Positions 63,062-64,000 of a stretch of DNA of 64,000 nt are shown here, in pieces. Position numbers and translations under genes: made by a program. The stretch is from assembly GCF_963676935.1 (NCBI RefSeq), contig NZ_OY781470.1, positions 1,460,680 through 1,524,679 of the forward strand, given 5' to 3'. Every line of letters starts with the position of its first letter. Position 1 is the first letter of the stretch. This DNA is from Halarcobacter sp. GTDB taxonomy: Bacteria > Campylobacterota > Campylobacteria > Campylobacterales > Arcobacteraceae. The notes beneath the pieces were generated by a model. The model saw nothing but the letters and a program-made list of their open reading frames with translations. It made no database searches and was not told where the DNA came from.

Positions 63062-64000
63062 ATGAAAAAATATATCAATTATGATGAGTCTTTAACAATA
63101 CTAAGTAATATGGAATTTAAAGGAAAAAATAAGGAAAAACTTTTTTTAATCAATGCACTCGGTAGAACCATTGCTGAGGACATAATAGCGAATAGTAATT
63201 CACCTGAGCACCCTACTTCGGGTATGGATGGTTATGCCATAAAATTTGAAGATCAAAAAAATGAATTTATAGAGATAATAGATAAAAATCCAGCTGGTAT
63301 AGTAATAGATTCTGAAGTTGTTTTAGGTACTACAATTAAAACTTTTACAGGTTCACTTATGCCAAAAGGTGCAGATACTTTAATACCTGTAGAAAATGTT
63401 GAAGTAAAAGATAATAAAATTTATATAATAAATAGTGTACCGAAAGGGTTTGCTGTAAGAAGTATTGGTGAAAACTATAAAAAAGGGGAAATACTTATTA
63501 AAGCAGGTTCTGTTGTAGGTTATGCAGAGATAGGCGTTTTGGCTTCATTAAATATTGGACAAATATATGTTAAAAAGTCTCCTGTAGTAAGTATTGCTAG
63601 TACAGGTAGTGAGATATTAGATATAGGTGAAGAACAAATAAATAATGCACAAATAAGAAGTTCTAACCATCTTACTGTTGAAGCCTTAGCAAAAAAAGCT
63701 GGAGCAAATACTGTTCAAATGGGTATAGTAAAAGATGATATGGATACTATAACGGAGATGATGACAAATGCTTTAGAAGTATCAGATATATTAGTAACCA
63801 CTGGTGGAGTATCAAAAGGTGATTATGACTTTGTTCAAGATGTAGTAAAAGAAAGATTAGGTGCAGAAGTTTTATTTCATGGGGTAAAAGTTAAACCAGG
63901 TGGTCCCCTTTTAATTGCTAAAAAAGAGAATAAACTTATTATCTCATTACCAGGATTTGCATACTCTTCAACAGTGTGTGCTATCTTATATCTTATCCCA
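63062..64000 (+). CDS. moeA: Molybdopterin molybdenumtransferase MoeA, 3' end beyond the window
   Basis: MoeA inserts molybdenum into molybdopterin. The visible 313 residues begin MKKYINYDESLTIL; MoeA features are SGMDGYAI, TGSLMPKGADTLIPVENV, STGSEI and VTTGGVSKGDYDF. The usual PGNP loop near the end reads PGFAYSS. It reaches the right edge with no stop. It is divergent from soxC, a molybdoenzyme gene. Confidence 0.9.
   Translation, partial: MKKYINYDESLTILSNMEFKGKNKEKLFLINALGRTIAEDIIANSNSPEHPTSGMDGYAIKFEDQKNEFIEIIDKNPAGIVIDSEVVLGTTIKTFTGSLMPKGADTLIPVENVEVKDNKIYIINSVPKGFAVRSIGENYKKGEILIKAGSVVGYAEIGVLASLNIGQIYVKKSPVVSIASTGSEILDIGEEQINNAQIRSSNHLTVEALAKKAGANTVQMGIVKDDMDTITEMMTNALEVSDILVTTGGVSKGDYDFVQDVVKERLGAEVLFHGVKVKPGGPLLIAKKENKLIISLPGFAYSSTVCAILYLIP

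Noticed and set aside
1-64000. CRISPR array, tRNA, rRNA or mobile element
   Set aside because: I found no regularly spaced repeats, no cloverleaf with CCA-type end, no rRNA-like stretch and no transposase, integrase or phage gene.

Overview
The window is AT-rich, gene-dense DNA from a free-living member of the Campylobacterota, most likely an Arcobacter-like (Arcobacteraceae) bacterium. This rests on gene content and style: histidine kinases with the H-box 'HQWKQP' or 'HELKTPITKG', TTG and GTG starts, short spacers, a 6S-like RNA just upstream of purD, and a complete periplasmic Sox system of the kind found in sulfur-oxidising arcobacters. I saw no tRNA, rRNA, CRISPR array, transposase or prophage gene.

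Layout. (1) 1-12 kb, minus strand: the start of cheA, then cheY, pnp, a phosphoribosyltransferase-like gene, lptD, an RDD membrane protein, purD, a 6S RNA candidate, hemD, a SulP transporter, der and the ribosome hibernation factor hpf with a clear terminator. (2) 12-19.4 kb, minus strand: late flagellar genes fliD, flgK, flgL, flgE and flgD, preceded by a two-component system (19.4-21.3 kb). Both flgD and the response-regulator gene carry the same 18-bp box at the same distance from a -10-like hexamer. (3) 21.4-26.8 kb: ftsK (apparently with a non-canonical start), lpxD, ilvN and ilvB. (4) 26.9-35.4 kb: mixed housekeeping genes plus a protein with a flagellin-like C terminus, a diguanylate cyclase, a second SulP transporter, a small operon with an HExxH protein and trxC, a PagL-like lipid A deacylase and a TtcA-like thiolase with an altered cysteine set.

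(5) 35.4-46.1 kb: one long minus-strand cluster that looks like a trans-4-hydroxy-L-proline uptake and degradation operon. It holds a GntR/FCD regulator, a DMT exporter or importer, a four-gene polar amino acid ABC transporter, an FAD D-amino-acid dehydrogenase, a two-cysteine hydroxyproline epimerase, an ornithine-cyclodeaminase-like reductase, an aldehyde dehydrogenase and a DapA-family deaminase. Together these give hydroxyproline to 2-oxoglutarate. Palindromes upstream of the first gene are candidate regulator sites.

(6) 46.3-64 kb: a sulfur and redox region. Outlying genes are an HExxH protein, two rhodanese paralogues, a double HD-GYP protein, a heme-sensor histidine kinase, a SoxH-like metallo-beta-lactamase-fold protein, an alpha/beta hydrolase, a DsrE protein, a MOSC protein and a cytochrome c-thioredoxin fusion. 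The core is soxB, a rhodanese, a lipoprotein, soxA, soxZ, soxY, soxX, soxD and soxC. Upstream of soxC is a leader with mutually exclusive hairpins, and the divergent gene is moeA, which makes the molybdenum cofactor that SoxC needs. Several strong hairpins inside the sox cluster could set different expression levels for its parts.
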